Shown piece by piece: positions 18,254 through 26,656 of a stretch of 43,327 nt of DNA. Below the pieces are notes generated by a model that saw only the letters and a program-made list of their open reading frames with translations, made no database searches and had not been told where the DNA came from. This stretch comes from Selenomonadaceae bacterium (lineage in GTDB: Bacteria > Bacillota > Negativicutes > Selenomonadales > Selenomonadaceae), in the NCBI GenBank assembly GCA_017634675.1, contig JAGBMX010000061.1, positions 1-43,327 of the forward strand, written 5' to 3'. Numbering within the stretch: position 1 is the first letter of the stretch; every line of letters begins with the position of its first letter. The position numbers were made by a program, and so were the translations under genes.

Positions 18254-19282
18254 ACCATAACGATAAAACGCGGCGCAAGAGCCTTCGTTAGAGACCATGC
18301 AAGCGCCAATCGGATGTTCGGGTGTACAAACTTTTGAAAAAAGCGGACAATCTCGAGGAAGAATTTTGCCGCTCAGCACGTCGCCGCACCTGCAAGCGGG
18401 ATTTGCTTGTCCTTTTATATCCGGGATATTAAATTTCTTTCTGGCATCAAAATTTGAAAATTCTTCTTTAATGGCAAGACCGCTGTTTTTTAACACTCCT
18501 AGCCCGCGCCATTCCGTATCTATTGGATGAGTATATATTTTCACGAGTTCGTTTGCCGCTTTATTTCCTTCGGGTTTAACAACATTTTCATAGGCGTTTC
18601 CAAAAAAAGGTACACCCCTTTTTATTTCTTCGATTATAAGGTAAATCGCTTGAAGTATATTTTTTGCGGAAAATCCTGCGACAACGCCGCTTATTCCCAT
18701 ATCTTTTAATTTTTCAAGTTTATCTGCGCCTGTTATGGCCGCAACATGACCCGGATATAGATAAGCGTCTGCGCTTTTTGCCATAATGCGATAAGCTTCA
18801 TCCATAGTTTTATTCGCTGTAAGCAAGGAAAAATTTTTTACATCATCTGCGATGGCTTGTTTTAGTGCTAGTAACGAAGCGGGTGTCGTGGTTTCAAAGC
18901 CCACCGATAGAAAAACGATTTCCTCATCTAAATAATTTTTGGCATATTGCAAAGCGTCCAAAGGCGAATACACTATCTCAACTTTTGCGCCATTTTGTCT
19001 TGCGCTCGCTAATGATTCTTTGCTCCCAGGCACTCGTACCAAATCACCGAACGTAAAAATACTTTTGCCCGTTTTGGCAAGGTAAACGGCTTCGTCTATA
19101 AAACCTACGGGAGTGACGCACACCGGACAGCCGGGACCCGATATCAATTCGATATTTTGGGGCAAAACAGAGCGCACGCCCAATCTAAAAATCTCATGAG
19201 TATGTGTGCCGCATACTTCCATTATACGAATTTTTTTCCCGTCATAGTTTGTAATTCTTTTTTTCAGTTCGTTTATTTCCAT
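18248..19282 (-). CDS. hypD: Hydrogenase maturation protein HypD
   Basis: 344 aa [4Fe-4S] scaffold protein that, with HypC, assembles the Fe(CN)2CO unit of [NiFe]-hydrogenase. Seen: CGTHTHEI (C24), GPGCPVCVTP (C52, C55), SVGFETTTPA (126-135), YPGHVAAITG (176-185), and the C-terminal Cys-rich segment with C297, C299, C312, C319, C328 and C336 (CTPEHPIGACMVSNEGSC). Ends in the bidirectional terminator with terD. Lies 49 nt after the DUF389 gene and appears to be the last gene of the hyp/nitrogenase-like string. The ribosome binding site is weak (GCGAGG, distant). hypA, hypB, hypE and hydrogenase structural genes are not in the window. Confidence 0.97.
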   Translation of the reverse strand: MEINELKKRITNYDGKKIRIMEVCGTHTHEIFRLGVRSVLPQNIELISGPGCPVCVTPVGFIDEAVYLAKTGKSIFTFGDLVRVPGSKESLASARQNGAKVEIVYSPLDALQYAKNYLDEEIVFLSVGFETTTPASLLALKQAIADDVKNFSLLTANKTMDEAYRIMAKSADAYLYPGHVAAITGADKLEKLKDMGISGVVAGFSAKNILQAIYLIIEEIKRGVPFFGNAYENVVKPEGNKAANELVKIYTHPIDTEWRGLGVLKNSGLAIKEEFSNFDARKKFNIPDIKGQANPACRCGDVLSGKILPRDCPLFSKVCTPEHPIGACMVSNEGSCAAFYRYGV

Positions 19283-19331
19283 ATCAAAATAAAACCTCGC
19301 GTCGGTATTGCTTAATCCAATATCGTTATAT

Positions 19332-20696
19332 CTACATATTCTGGTACATTATAGTAACATTCATGCCCGTTTCCGCATTAATCCACCGTTGAAACCTGGT
19401 GATTTCCTCTTGACTCATGGGAACTTTTAGAGAAACAACGGCGAGCATATGTTTATAGACCACGTTCCCTTTTGCGTCCTCCGAAGCGACTGACGCCGCC
19501 TCGATAGCGGCAAACTGAGGAAACAAGAGCGGCGCTTTTGCCCTTATGTCCGCCAAAACTTTCTTATCCTGCGTGTACCTTTGATAAGCGGGAGCGTAGA
19601 GCAAACTGCGCTCTTGGTACTTTTTCAGTTCTTCCTTGGTTTTTTCCAAAGTTGCGCCGCCAACGTCAGCCCATTTCGTATTGATAACGTTCTGCAAATC
19701 CTCTGTTCTGACGGTGCCCGTCATATCGTTTTGGATAATATCCAGCTTTAACCCCGACAAACGCGGATATTCGTTGATTTTTTTCGCAAGTTCCGCCTGC
19801 TCTTCCGGCGTTACGTTCTTACCCACAATCGTAATTTCCAATTCGTCTTTATTCGGAGTTATGCGGTACGCCACAACCTGCGAATCTCGGGTGTTAAAAT
19901 TCTTGTCTATATAATTTTTTACTTGCACCTGCGTCAAGTGATCCGATACGCTTCTATACGCCACGAACAAACTCGGGATAATTACAACAATACCCAGAAT
20001 GGTAAGCCCCCAACGCTGTCTTTTAAAAGCGCCCTCGGAAACATAATTCTTAGCGGGAACATCTATCCACTTTAGAATAACAAATGTGGTAAGGCAAATA
20101 AAAACGCTGTTGATAAAAAAGAGGTACAATGCGCCGAAGAAAAATTTAGGCGATTGAGTGGCAAGCCCAAATCCCGCCGTGCAAAGAGGCGGCATAAGCG
20201 CCGTTGCGATTGCAACCCCCGGAATTACATTGCCCTTTTCAATGCGGGTACTTCCAATAATCCCCGCCAATCCGCCAAAAACAGCGATAAGCACGTCCCA
20301 AATAGTAGGCTCCGTCCTCGCCAACAATTCCGATGAAGCTGTATCTATGGGCGAAAGCGTAAAGTAAAGAGCAGAAGTCAGCACGGAAAGCGTAACCTGA
20401 AAGATAAGTTTTAAAAACGATTCCTTAACATAGTCGGTGTCGTATGTCGCCATACCGTAACCTATGGACATAATAACGCCCATAAGCGGCGAAATGAGCA
20501 TGGCGCCGATAATTACGGCTACGCTGTTCATATTAAGCCCGATAGACGCGATAAAAATCGCCAACACCAATATGCACATATTGGTGCCTTTAAGCGTTCC
20601 GCCCGAATATATGCGCTCCGCAATTTCTTCAAAAGGCGCTCTGTCCTTATGAAGGTTAAAAAGTTCCCCAAAAATCTTCTTTAAACTACTGTCCAT
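19332..20696 (-). CDS. DUF389 family membrane protein
   Basis: 454 aa. Matches the DUF389 family by its core: GTNMCILVLAIFIASIGLNMNSVAVIIGAMLISPLMGVI (about 37-76) and a GVAIATALMPPLCTAGFGLA segment (about 165-184), with five to six further hydrophobic helices up to about residue 245. The C-terminal half (about 250-454) is soluble and begins with a small ferredoxin-like-looking region (VVAYRITPNKDELEITIVGKN). The function of DUF389 is not established. It sits between hypC (36 nt upstream) and hypD (49 nt downstream) on the same strand with a GGGAG ribosome binding site, so it is probably co-transcribed with the maturation genes. Any functional link is inference. Confidence 0.85.
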   Translation of the reverse strand: MDSSLKKIFGELFNLHKDRAPFEEIAERIYSGGTLKGTNMCILVLAIFIASIGLNMNSVAVIIGAMLISPLMGVIMSIGYGMATYDTDYVKESFLKLIFQVTLSVLTSALYFTLSPIDTASSELLARTEPTIWDVLIAVFGGLAGIIGSTRIEKGNVIPGVAIATALMPPLCTAGFGLATQSPKFFFGALYLFFINSVFICLTTFVILKWIDVPAKNYVSEGAFKRQRWGLTILGIVVIIPSLFVAYRSVSDHLTQVQVKNYIDKNFNTRDSQVVAYRITPNKDELEITIVGKNVTPEEQAELAKKINEYPRLSGLKLDIIQNDMTGTVRTEDLQNVINTKWADVGGATLEKTKEELKKYQERSLLYAPAYQRYTQDKKVLADIRAKAPLLFPQFAAIEAASVASEDAKGNVVYKHMLAVVSLKVPMSQEEITRFQRWINAETGMNVTIMYQNM

Positions 20697-20732
20697 ACAT
20701 TCTCCCTTTGAGCCTTCTCGATACCTTTTTGA

Positions 20733-20912
20733 CTAGCTTTCGCTTTCACCCGTTATCTTAGCGATAGCGACTCCGGCGTGAACCATTACATAATCCCCTA
20801 CATCCAATTCGTCTATCAACTCCCGCGACACTTCGCGCCTTGCCCCGGTCGCATCTATTATCGCCATGTCCTTATCAAAACTTACCACTTTCCCCGGTAT
20901 TCCCACACACAT
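20733..20912 (-). CDS. hypC: Hydrogenase maturation chaperone HypC
   Basis: 59 aa, beginning MCVGIPGKVVSFDKDMAIID. The N-terminal Met-Cys-x-x-(I/P)-PGKV motif is the HypC signature: Cys2 carries the Fe(CN)2CO unit and binds HypD and the hydrogenase large-subunit precursor. The C-terminal VGDYVMVHAGVAIAKI is the usual family ending. Shorter than typical HypC (about 75-90 aa), because it stops shortly after the VHAG(V/F)A motif. An ideal AAGGAGGATAAAT ribosome binding site precedes ATG 20912. Lies between hypF (after the purine/pyrimidine repeat) and DUF389. Confidence 0.95.
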   Translation of the reverse strand: MCVGIPGKVVSFDKDMAIIDATGARREVSRELIDELDVGDYVMVHAGVAIAKITGESES

Positions 20913-20940
20913 ATTTATCCTCCTTCGTTACAGCAAGTTC

Positions 20941-21018
20941 CTTCTTTCTTTCTCTTTTTCTTTTTTGTAAAAAAAGAAAAAAAGAAAGAAGCAAAGAAAG
21001 AGAAAAAGAAAAAACTTT
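20941..21018. repeat. Purine/pyrimidine hairpin repeat, copy A
   Basis: A pyrimidine arm from CTTCTTTCTTT at 20941, a TTTTTTGTAAAAAA turn and a purine arm ending GAAAGAAG at 20991, followed by a second purine tract (CAAAGAAAGAG...AAAAAACTTT). The same architecture occurs at 28583-28666, 31009-31107 and 34011-34070. Lies between hypF and hypC. Confidence 0.85.
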
Positions 21019-21027
21019 AATAATTTT

Positions 21028-23328
21028 TTATTTTTTATTCAAGTAAGCCATAGCGGCGAAGGCTTGACCTAACGCTATGCCGCCGTCGTTTGGCGGGATT
21101 AGAGAGTGAGTCAATACATGAAAGCCGTTGTTTTCCAAGGCTTTTTTTGTTAGCGTTGTTAAGAGTTGATTTTGAAAAACTCCGCCCGATAGGGCGATTT
21201 TCTTTATGTTTGTTTTCTCTTTCGCCCAAAGAGCCGATTGAAGCATTTCAAAAACAAGCGCCTTGTGGAAGAAATAAGCGAGTTTATTCGGATTTTCACC
21301 GTTAAGCCGTCTTTTTAACAGTTCCCTCATAATTCGCTTCGTTCGCATAATACCGTTAAAACTCTCGCTGTTATTAGGAAAAAACATATCCTCCGTAAAC
21401 TCGGGATTTTCGGCTAAAAATTTTTCAGCGGCAAATTCCAAATAAATCGCAGCTTCACCTTCAAAGGTCGAACACTTCCTTATGCCAAGAATGGCGCTCG
21501 CTCCGTCAAAAAGCCTTCCCGCGCTTGTGGAAATCGCCGTGTTAATGTTGTTGTTTAGCATGAACATTACAGCTGAAAATTCCTCTTTTGTAGCTAAATC
21601 AAGTTTTTTTACCGTTTCAAAGACTTTTTCTTCGTCTCCTTCAAATTCTTCGTATAAGAATTGAATTGCAATGCGGTACCCTTCCCTTGAAACCTTATCT
21701 CCCCCCGCAAGTACAAAGGGTTCAATATGGGCAAACCTTTCGTAAGACGTCGCATTCACCCTTAAAAGTTCGCCTCCCCATATAGCGCCGTCTTCCCCGT
21801 AACCCGTACCGTCAAAGGCAAGCCCCAACACTTCGCCGTATTCGTGATTTTCCGCCATACATGAAAGTATATGGGCGTAATGATGTTGGACGAAAAATAC
21901 GGGCAATCCCAATTCTTTTGCTACTGCCGAAGTGTTGTAAAGAGGGTGCGGATCTGCCGCTACGATTTCAGGTCTTATCTCCAAAAGCGACTCCATAAGA
22001 TTAACGGAATCTTTAAGAGCAATGACGCTCCGTAAATCAGTCATATCCCCGATGAATGGCGAAGGATAGAACAATTCGTTTTTTGCAAGACAAAAAGAAT
22101 TTTTAAGTTCGCCGCCTATCGCTAAAACCTCGCCTTTAAAATCAATGTTCATCATAACGGGAAGCGGCGCGTATCCCCTACTTCGCCTTATCATATAAGG
22201 CGCGTTGTTTAAGATTCCCATGACGGAATCATCGGCTCTAAGACGAATTCGCCTGTTGTGGGATAAAATCACGTCCGCAATGCTTGAAAGCGACTCTTTA
22301 GCTTCTTCGTCCGTATGGCAAATAGGCGCGCCGGAGGGATTGCCGCTGGTCATAATGAGTATTTCCGGCATTAGCGCGTCGTCTTCGTCGTCTAATCTAA
22401 AAATCAGGGATTGTATAGGCGCGTAAGGCAACATTACCCCCAAATTGGGATTGTCGATAGCGACATTTTTGGCGACGGGAGAATTGTCCTTTCTCGGTAA
22501 TAAAAGTATTGGTTTTTGCGGGCTTTCTATAATATCTTTCGCCTCATCGGGAATTTTCACAATTTTTGAAAGCGCATCCATATCCTTCGCCATAAGCGCA
22601 AACGGTTTTACCGGGCGACTCTTCCGCTTGCGAAGTTTCGCCACAGCCTCTTCGTTTGTAGCGTCGCAAGATAGATGAAACCCGCCTATTCCCTTGATGG
22701 CGACGATTTCGCCTCTTATTATCGCCCGCCTAACAGCTTTTATCGCCTCTTTACCTTTTAGATTGCTGCCCAAAATATAAACCTCGGGGCCGCAATCGTT
22801 GCAACATACGGGTTGAGCATCGTAACGCCTGTCCTCCGGCGCAAAATATTCCTTTTCGCATTTATCGCACATGGGAAATTCTCCCATGCTTGTGCGCTCC
22901 CTATCGTATGGCATAGCGTCCAAAATCGTGAGCCTAGGGCCGCAAGCGGTACAGTTTATAAAGGGATGCAAATACCTACGATTATTTTTGTCAAAGAGTT
23001 CCCTTTTGCAATCCTCGCAAACCGCAATATCCGGCGATACGAAAATTTTTCCCTCTTCCCTTTCGCTCTCTATTATGGAAAATTCCGAATAATCTTTATC
23101 GGGAACTTTTAAAATATCAAGGGATATTATCGCCGAACGTTTAGGAGCGTGCATTTTTAAGCCTTCCGTAAAATTTTTTAAGGCAACTTCGTCGCCCATA
23201 GCGAATATTTCAACATAAGAACCTTTATTCGCAACGGTACCCATTATGCCAAACTCATCCGCAAGCCGCGCAACAAACGGTCGAAACCCCACCCCTTGCA
23301 CAATTCCGCAAACTTTTATGTTAAGCAT
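21028..23328 (-). CDS. hypF: Carbamoyltransferase HypF
   Basis: 766 aa. Makes the thiocarbamate on HypE from carbamoyl phosphate and ATP, the precursor of the CN ligands of [NiFe]-hydrogenase. Domains in order: acylphosphatase (1-90, VCGIVQGVGFRPFVARLA), two zinc fingers (CEDC...CTAC, 104-129; CDKC...CNDC, 154-179), YrdC-like carbamoyl-AMP domain (about 195-385, KGIGGFHLSCDATNEEAVAKLRKRK) and the Kae1-like C-terminal domain (VQHHYAHILS, LAFDGTGYG, GGVFQNQLL). I chose ATG 23328, inside the end of the nitrogenase K-like gene (8 nt overlap, GAGG upstream), because the protein then starts MLNIKVCGIVQG. The longer frame adds nine unsupported residues. The overlap implies coupling to the nitrogenase-like genes. 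Confidence 0.97.
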   Translation of the reverse strand: MLNIKVCGIVQGVGFRPFVARLADEFGIMGTVANKGSYVEIFAMGDEVALKNFTEGLKMHAPKRSAIISLDILKVPDKDYSEFSIIESEREEGKIFVSPDIAVCEDCKRELFDKNNRRYLHPFINCTACGPRLTILDAMPYDRERTSMGEFPMCDKCEKEYFAPEDRRYDAQPVCCNDCGPEVYILGSNLKGKEAIKAVRRAIIRGEIVAIKGIGGFHLSCDATNEEAVAKLRKRKSRPVKPFALMAKDMDALSKIVKIPDEAKDIIESPQKPILLLPRKDNSPVAKNVAIDNPNLGVMLPYAPIQSLIFRLDDEDDALMPEILIMTSGNPSGAPICHTDEEAKESLSSIADVILSHNRRIRLRADDSVMGILNNAPYMIRRSRGYAPLPVMMNIDFKGEVLAIGGELKNSFCLAKNELFYPSPFIGDMTDLRSVIALKDSVNLMESLLEIRPEIVAADPHPLYNTSAVAKELGLPVFFVQHHYAHILSCMAENHEYGEVLGLAFDGTGYGEDGAIWGGELLRVNATSYERFAHIEPFVLAGGDKVSREGYRIAIQFLYEEFEGDEEKVFETVKKLDLATKEEFSAVMFMLNNNINTAISTSAGRLFDGASAILGIRKCSTFEGEAAIYLEFAAEKFLAENPEFTEDMFFPNNSESFNGIMRTKRIMRELLKRRLNGENPNKLAYFFHKALVFEMLQSALWAKEKTNIKKIALSGGVFQNQLLTTLTKKALENNGFHVLTHSLIPPNDGGIALGQAFAAMAYLNKK

Positions 23329-24364
23329 TACGAGCCTCGCTTCCGCTGACTGCAAAATGGTGAAGCGGTATAAAAGTCTTTTTGTAAAAAGGTATGGCTC
23401 TCATAAATATCCTATCCGCAAAAATAACGTCAAAATCTTCTGCTTTCACATAATCTTGAAAATCTTTTTCCTCCGTAAATTTTACATCGCCAATGCGAGC
23501 GTATTCTTTATCCATTGTGAACCAACAGCCTACCGTAACGGTTTCACGATGCGACAAGCTTTCGATTTTATCCCTGACTGCGTTGGCGCAAAACTGTTCG
23601 TGCATAACTAGATTTTTTCCCTTTTCTTTGGCAATTTCAGCGTTTGAAGGAGACAATTCGCATTTCATTAGCGGACGGAAAACCTCAAAGGGCGTACCGA
23701 ACCTTTCCCTCAGATATTTCGCCGCTTTAAGCCCCGCAATCGAAACCACCAAATTTTTTTCAACGTCTCCCGCTTTTATGAAAGAATCAAGAGAGCCGTC
23801 GTAGCCGTAGAGAAGAATTTCATCGTATGGCTGCGATGCGGCAAATTTTCGCCAATCAAATTTTTCGGGAAAATCAAAATGCGTTGCGCCTAAAATTCCT
23901 AAAACTTTCTTTTTTTTCGTATTGGTCGCAAAAGTTTCGAACAGTTCCACATAAGCCTTGGATATGCCTTCATCGTAGAATCTCGTGCCGTCGGTATCAA
24001 GCGTAACGGCGGGAACGTTAAGTCTGCTTTCAATCATTCGTTTCAGCGCCCTATAATCCGTACCGATAACCGCAGGTACCGGCGTACCGATTATCGCCAC
24101 AAATTTTGCGTTCACCTGTTTTACCGCCGAGGCAAGTTTTTCCACCAACTTTTCGTCCCGCCCCAAAATTGCGTCCATGTCCCTAAGCCCCGCGCTGAAA
24201 ACCGAGCTTTTTTCATTTGTGCGCGGCTCGTCAAAACCCGCTATATTTCCCGCGCAACCTCCCGCGTCCAAAATTACGGTAAAGCCGCCCAATTTGTATA
24301 AAACCGCCGCAGCCCCGCTGTCGTCCGGTGCAAAAGGCGGTATATAGAGTCGTAGTCCTTTCAT
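23321..24364 (-). CDS. Nitrogenase component 1-like protein, NifK/BchB-like position
   Basis: 347 aa, much shorter than NifK (about 520). N-terminus GLRLYIPPFAPDDSGAAAVLYKLGGFTVILDAGGCAGN carries C37 in GGC, the spot of a cluster Cys in this superfamily. The next expected site, S-x-C-xx-E-(I/L)-I-G-D-D, reads IIGTPVPAVIGTDYRALKR (91-109) with no Cys. Other cysteines are C235, C259 and C280. No FeMo-cofactor motif is seen. Overlaps the D-like gene by 4 nt (ATGA) and hypF by 8 nt. Known: reduced, non-N2-fixing nitrogenase homologues (BchNB, CfbD and others) use [4Fe-4S] clusters to reduce other substrates. The specific function here is unknown. Confidence 0.8.
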   Translation of the reverse strand: MKGLRLYIPPFAPDDSGAAAVLYKLGGFTVILDAGGCAGNIAGFDEPRTNEKSSVFSAGLRDMDAILGRDEKLVEKLASAVKQVNAKFVAIIGTPVPAVIGTDYRALKRMIESRLNVPAVTLDTDGTRFYDEGISKAYVELFETFATNTKKKKVLGILGATHFDFPEKFDWRKFAASQPYDEILLYGYDGSLDSFIKAGDVEKNLVVSIAGLKAAKYLRERFGTPFEVFRPLMKCELSPSNAEIAKEKGKNLVMHEQFCANAVRDKIESLSHRETVTVGCWFTMDKEYARIGDVKFTEEKDFQDYVKAEDFDVIFADRIFMRAIPFYKKTFIPLHHFAVSGSEARNA

Positions 24365-25641
24365 TTCTTCACCTTTGCAAGCGCGTTTTCCATCGCCGAA
24401 AAAAGTCCCTTAATCCCGTGATACCCGAAAGGTTGAATTTCCTCATTATAGTAAACGCTCGGAACCCTCGGATGATAATACGCCGCATCCTTACCTAAGG
24501 CAAGGGTTACGCTTGTATCCTCTTTGTAATGAACCATCGTCGGCGAAAGATTGCTCATTATTTTAGTCTCGGGGCTTAATCTTGCCAGATGTTTTAAATA
24601 GGCAAAATCTCGAAGTTCAGGGTCAGCGAAGATTTCTTTTACCTTTAACCCATAGCGCACCATAGCGAGAGCAATTTCAAAGGCGTTACCGTTTATACGC
24701 GAACCAATAGCAAGCTGTTTGTCGCCGTGATTGCTGATAAATTGCTTTACTCTATCCAATGTCTCTTCATAATATACGGCATCATCAATGGGCGCGTCTA
24801 TCGCCTGCGCAAGCGCCGCATATTGGGAGCGTATCTTATCTATTTGGTAAAGTCTTGTAAGTTCAATGGACGGAATGTTTAATTTATTGAGGAAAAATTT
24901 TGCGGCGGCTCTTGCTTCGGGATTTAACACCAAATTAAAATTCGCGTCCGAAAGTTTCTGGTATTCCTCCATTGTTTTGGTTCGCGAAAGTTCTTGGACG
25001 CGCTTTACGCCCGCTTTTCTCAGTATCTCGTAAAGTTCCGCTTTATCGTCAAGCGGCGAAAAATAACCCAGCAAATTTACAACATCGTATTTTTTTTTCG
25101 CAGGTTTCAACAGCGAATAAACCGTCTCTCTCACATACGCCATTGGCGGACGGTGGCTTTCCCTTGTCAGCGCGTACATATAACAGGGTCGGCACGGAAT
25201 GCCGATTTTTTCCTCAACCTTCTTTGCCACCCGCTCCATATCGGTTCCAAGCAGCGCGTCAACGCAAGTTATACAAAGCATAAGAACGGTTGGCAACTCT
25301 TCCCTGCTATTTACAAACTCGTTTGCCGCCTCCGGAATTTTTGTAAGATGTTTTCCCGTAACAATATCGTTTTCATCGAGCAGCAAATAAGCGAACCTTT
25401 CGCCGAAACCCTGTCCCAATGCCGAAGTATTCCTGCCGCAGCAAGCCGGCGACACCAAAAGCATAACGGACCCCGGCACGGAAAGCCCCGCCCGTTTAAC
25501 CCCGAACCCCTCCGCTCCCGGCGAATTAAAATCTAAAGCCGCCGGCGAATTATAAATCAAATGGGCGTTCTTTTGCAGTTCCTCCGGAATACTTCCCCTC
25601 TCAAAAAGCTCCCCCGCCGTTATGTAATAAGCTTCACTCAT
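24361..25641 (-). CDS. Nitrogenase component 1-like protein, NifD/BchN-like position
   Basis: 426 aa. Start ATG 25641 (MSEAYYITAG) with AAAGGAAAG upstream. The longer frame to 25731 only translates the GC-rich repeat. Cluster-binding sites by pattern: C67-C68 in VSPACCGRNTSALG and C123 in MLCITCVDALLGTD, which resembles the S-E-C-x-x-x-(I/L)-G-D-D site, plus C126, C150 and C153. The first P-cluster Cys of NifD is absent. Near the C-terminus PFGYHGIKGLF (404-414) resembles GPYHGFDGF of NifD. In register, Asn399 would replace the FeMo-cofactor ligand His. Not a dinitrogen-fixing enzyme on this evidence. Partner of the adjacent K-like and H-like proteins. Substrate unknown. Confidence 0.82.
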   Translation of the reverse strand: MSEAYYITAGELFERGSIPEELQKNAHLIYNSPAALDFNSPGAEGFGVKRAGLSVPGSVMLLVSPACCGRNTSALGQGFGERFAYLLLDENDIVTGKHLTKIPEAANEFVNSREELPTVLMLCITCVDALLGTDMERVAKKVEEKIGIPCRPCYMYALTRESHRPPMAYVRETVYSLLKPAKKKYDVVNLLGYFSPLDDKAELYEILRKAGVKRVQELSRTKTMEEYQKLSDANFNLVLNPEARAAAKFFLNKLNIPSIELTRLYQIDKIRSQYAALAQAIDAPIDDAVYYEETLDRVKQFISNHGDKQLAIGSRINGNAFEIALAMVRYGLKVKEIFADPELRDFAYLKHLARLSPETKIMSNLSPTMVHYKEDTSVTLALGKDAAYYHPRVPSVYYNEEIQPFGYHGIKGLFSAMENALAKVKK

Positions 25642-25654
25642 AATCTTTCCTTTT

Positions 25655-25730
25655 GTTGGGGCTTTGCCCCAAACCCCACAAGGGCGCTGCCCTTGACCCG
25701 CCAAAGAAGCTTCGCCCCTCTGGACTCCCA
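25655..25730. repeat. GC-rich multi-hairpin dispersed repeat, copy 3
   Basis: Starts GTTGGGGCTTTGCCCC and continues through AAGGGCGCTGCCCTT to TCTGGACTCCC. Homologous to copies at 3385-3454 and 8881-8953. Lies between the H-like stop and the D-like ribosome binding site, 13 nt from the start codon. Confidence 0.85.
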
Positions 25731-25741
25731 TTTAAAAATTT

Positions 25742-26485
25742 CTATTTATAGTTTTGTGCAAACTCGATAAATTTGCGGCTGATTTCATGATTTATGTTTA
25801 TTTCTATCAATGTTTTTCCCATTTCTTCCGCTTTGTTTATATCATCGCATCTCGGTATATCCAATACGATCGGCAAATTATGTTCGTTTGCAAAATTTTT
25901 TACTTTTTCTTCTTCATCAGGTACGTTTCGTCTGTTTAATATAATGCCTTTCACCTTCGCATATCCTCTGTCCGCAAAATTTTCCACGGCAGTTGCGATA
26001 TTATTCGCGGCGTAAAGCGCCATTTTTTCGCCGGAAGTTACGATTAAAACATCTTCGGCGTACCCTTCCCTTATAGGCGCAGCAAAACCTCCGCACACCA
26101 CGTCACCCAATACGTCGTAAAGCACAACATCGGGATTAAACGATTCAAACAGGGAAAGTCTCTCCAAAAGGTTAAACGTAGCGATAATGCCGCGCCCTGC
26201 GCAACCAAGCCCGGGCGTTGGTCCTCCCGTTTCGATGCACAAAATACCCTTATATCCTATTTTAGAAATTTCCTCCAAACTTTCCGGCTCTTTATCGAAA
26301 TCCCGCATATATCCCATAACCGAGGTCAATTCTTCGCCGCTAAGTAAATTCATGGTGGAATCGGCTTTCGGGTCGCAACCTATCTGGCAAACTTTTTTTT
26401 GGAGATTGGCAAAAGCCGCCGACAAATGACTTGTCATGGTGGATTTCCCTATGCCGCCTTTTCCGTAAACCGCAATTCTCTGCAA
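25742..26485 (-). CDS. Nitrogenase iron protein-like ATPase (NifH/BchL/CfbC family)
   Basis: 247 aa. Complete Fe-protein signature: P-loop GKGGIGKS (8-15), [10 protein letters not shown] (switch I, 35-44), and the two cluster-ligand Cys, C95 in GLGCAGRGI and C131 in [13 protein letters not shown]. The protein should be an ATP-driven [4Fe-4S] electron donor to the D/K-like partner encoded directly downstream. Somewhat shorter than NifH (about 275-295), lacking the long C-terminal tail. The start is TTG 26485 ([11 protein letters not shown]), with GGGAGCGGGAAG before it. First gene of the string H-D-K-hypF-hypC-DUF389-hypD. No nifB, nifE, nifN, nifV or glnB genes are present. Confidence 0.9.
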   Translation of the reverse strand: MQRIAVYGKGGIGKSTMTSHLSAAFANLQKKVCQIGCDPKADSTMNLLSGEELTSVMGYMRDFDKEPESLEEISKIGYKGILCIETGGPTPGLGCAGRGIIATFNLLERLSLFESFNPDVVLYDVLGDVVCGGFAAPIREGYAEDVLIVTSGEKMALYAANNIATAVENFADRGYAKVKGIILNRRNVPDEEEKVKNFANEHNLPIVLDIPRCDDINKAEEMGKTLIEININHEISRKFIEFAQNYK

Positions 26486-26656
26486 ATCTTCCCGCTCCCG
26501 TCTATATTTTATCTTACACTATTTCGCCGTAAGCCGTTTTTTTCCTGCATGAAAATTTTTTTGAAAATTTTTTTAGGCTGACACTTTTCCAGATGGAAAG
26601 TTTTGTAAACAGCAACTTCTTAATCACAGAATTGCAGCACAATTCTAAATTTTCTC

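Noticed and set aside
20778-21046. Lys/Glu- and Phe-rich ORFs over the purine/pyrimidine repeats (also the N-terminal part of the 28181-28777 frame, 30902-31126 and 33950-34486)
   Set aside because: They only translate the low-complexity hairpin tracts. They differ at each copy and have no ribosome binding sites.
25642-25731. Upstream-extended starts of the nitrogenase D-like, CheB-like and TrmFO proteins
   Set aside because: The extra residues are translations of the GC-rich repeat. Good ribosome binding sites and family-typical N-termini support the inner starts.
23321-26485. A true nitrogen-fixing nitrogenase
   Set aside because: The D/K-like proteins are short, lack P-cluster and FeMo-cofactor ligands, and no cofactor-biosynthesis nif genes accompany them.
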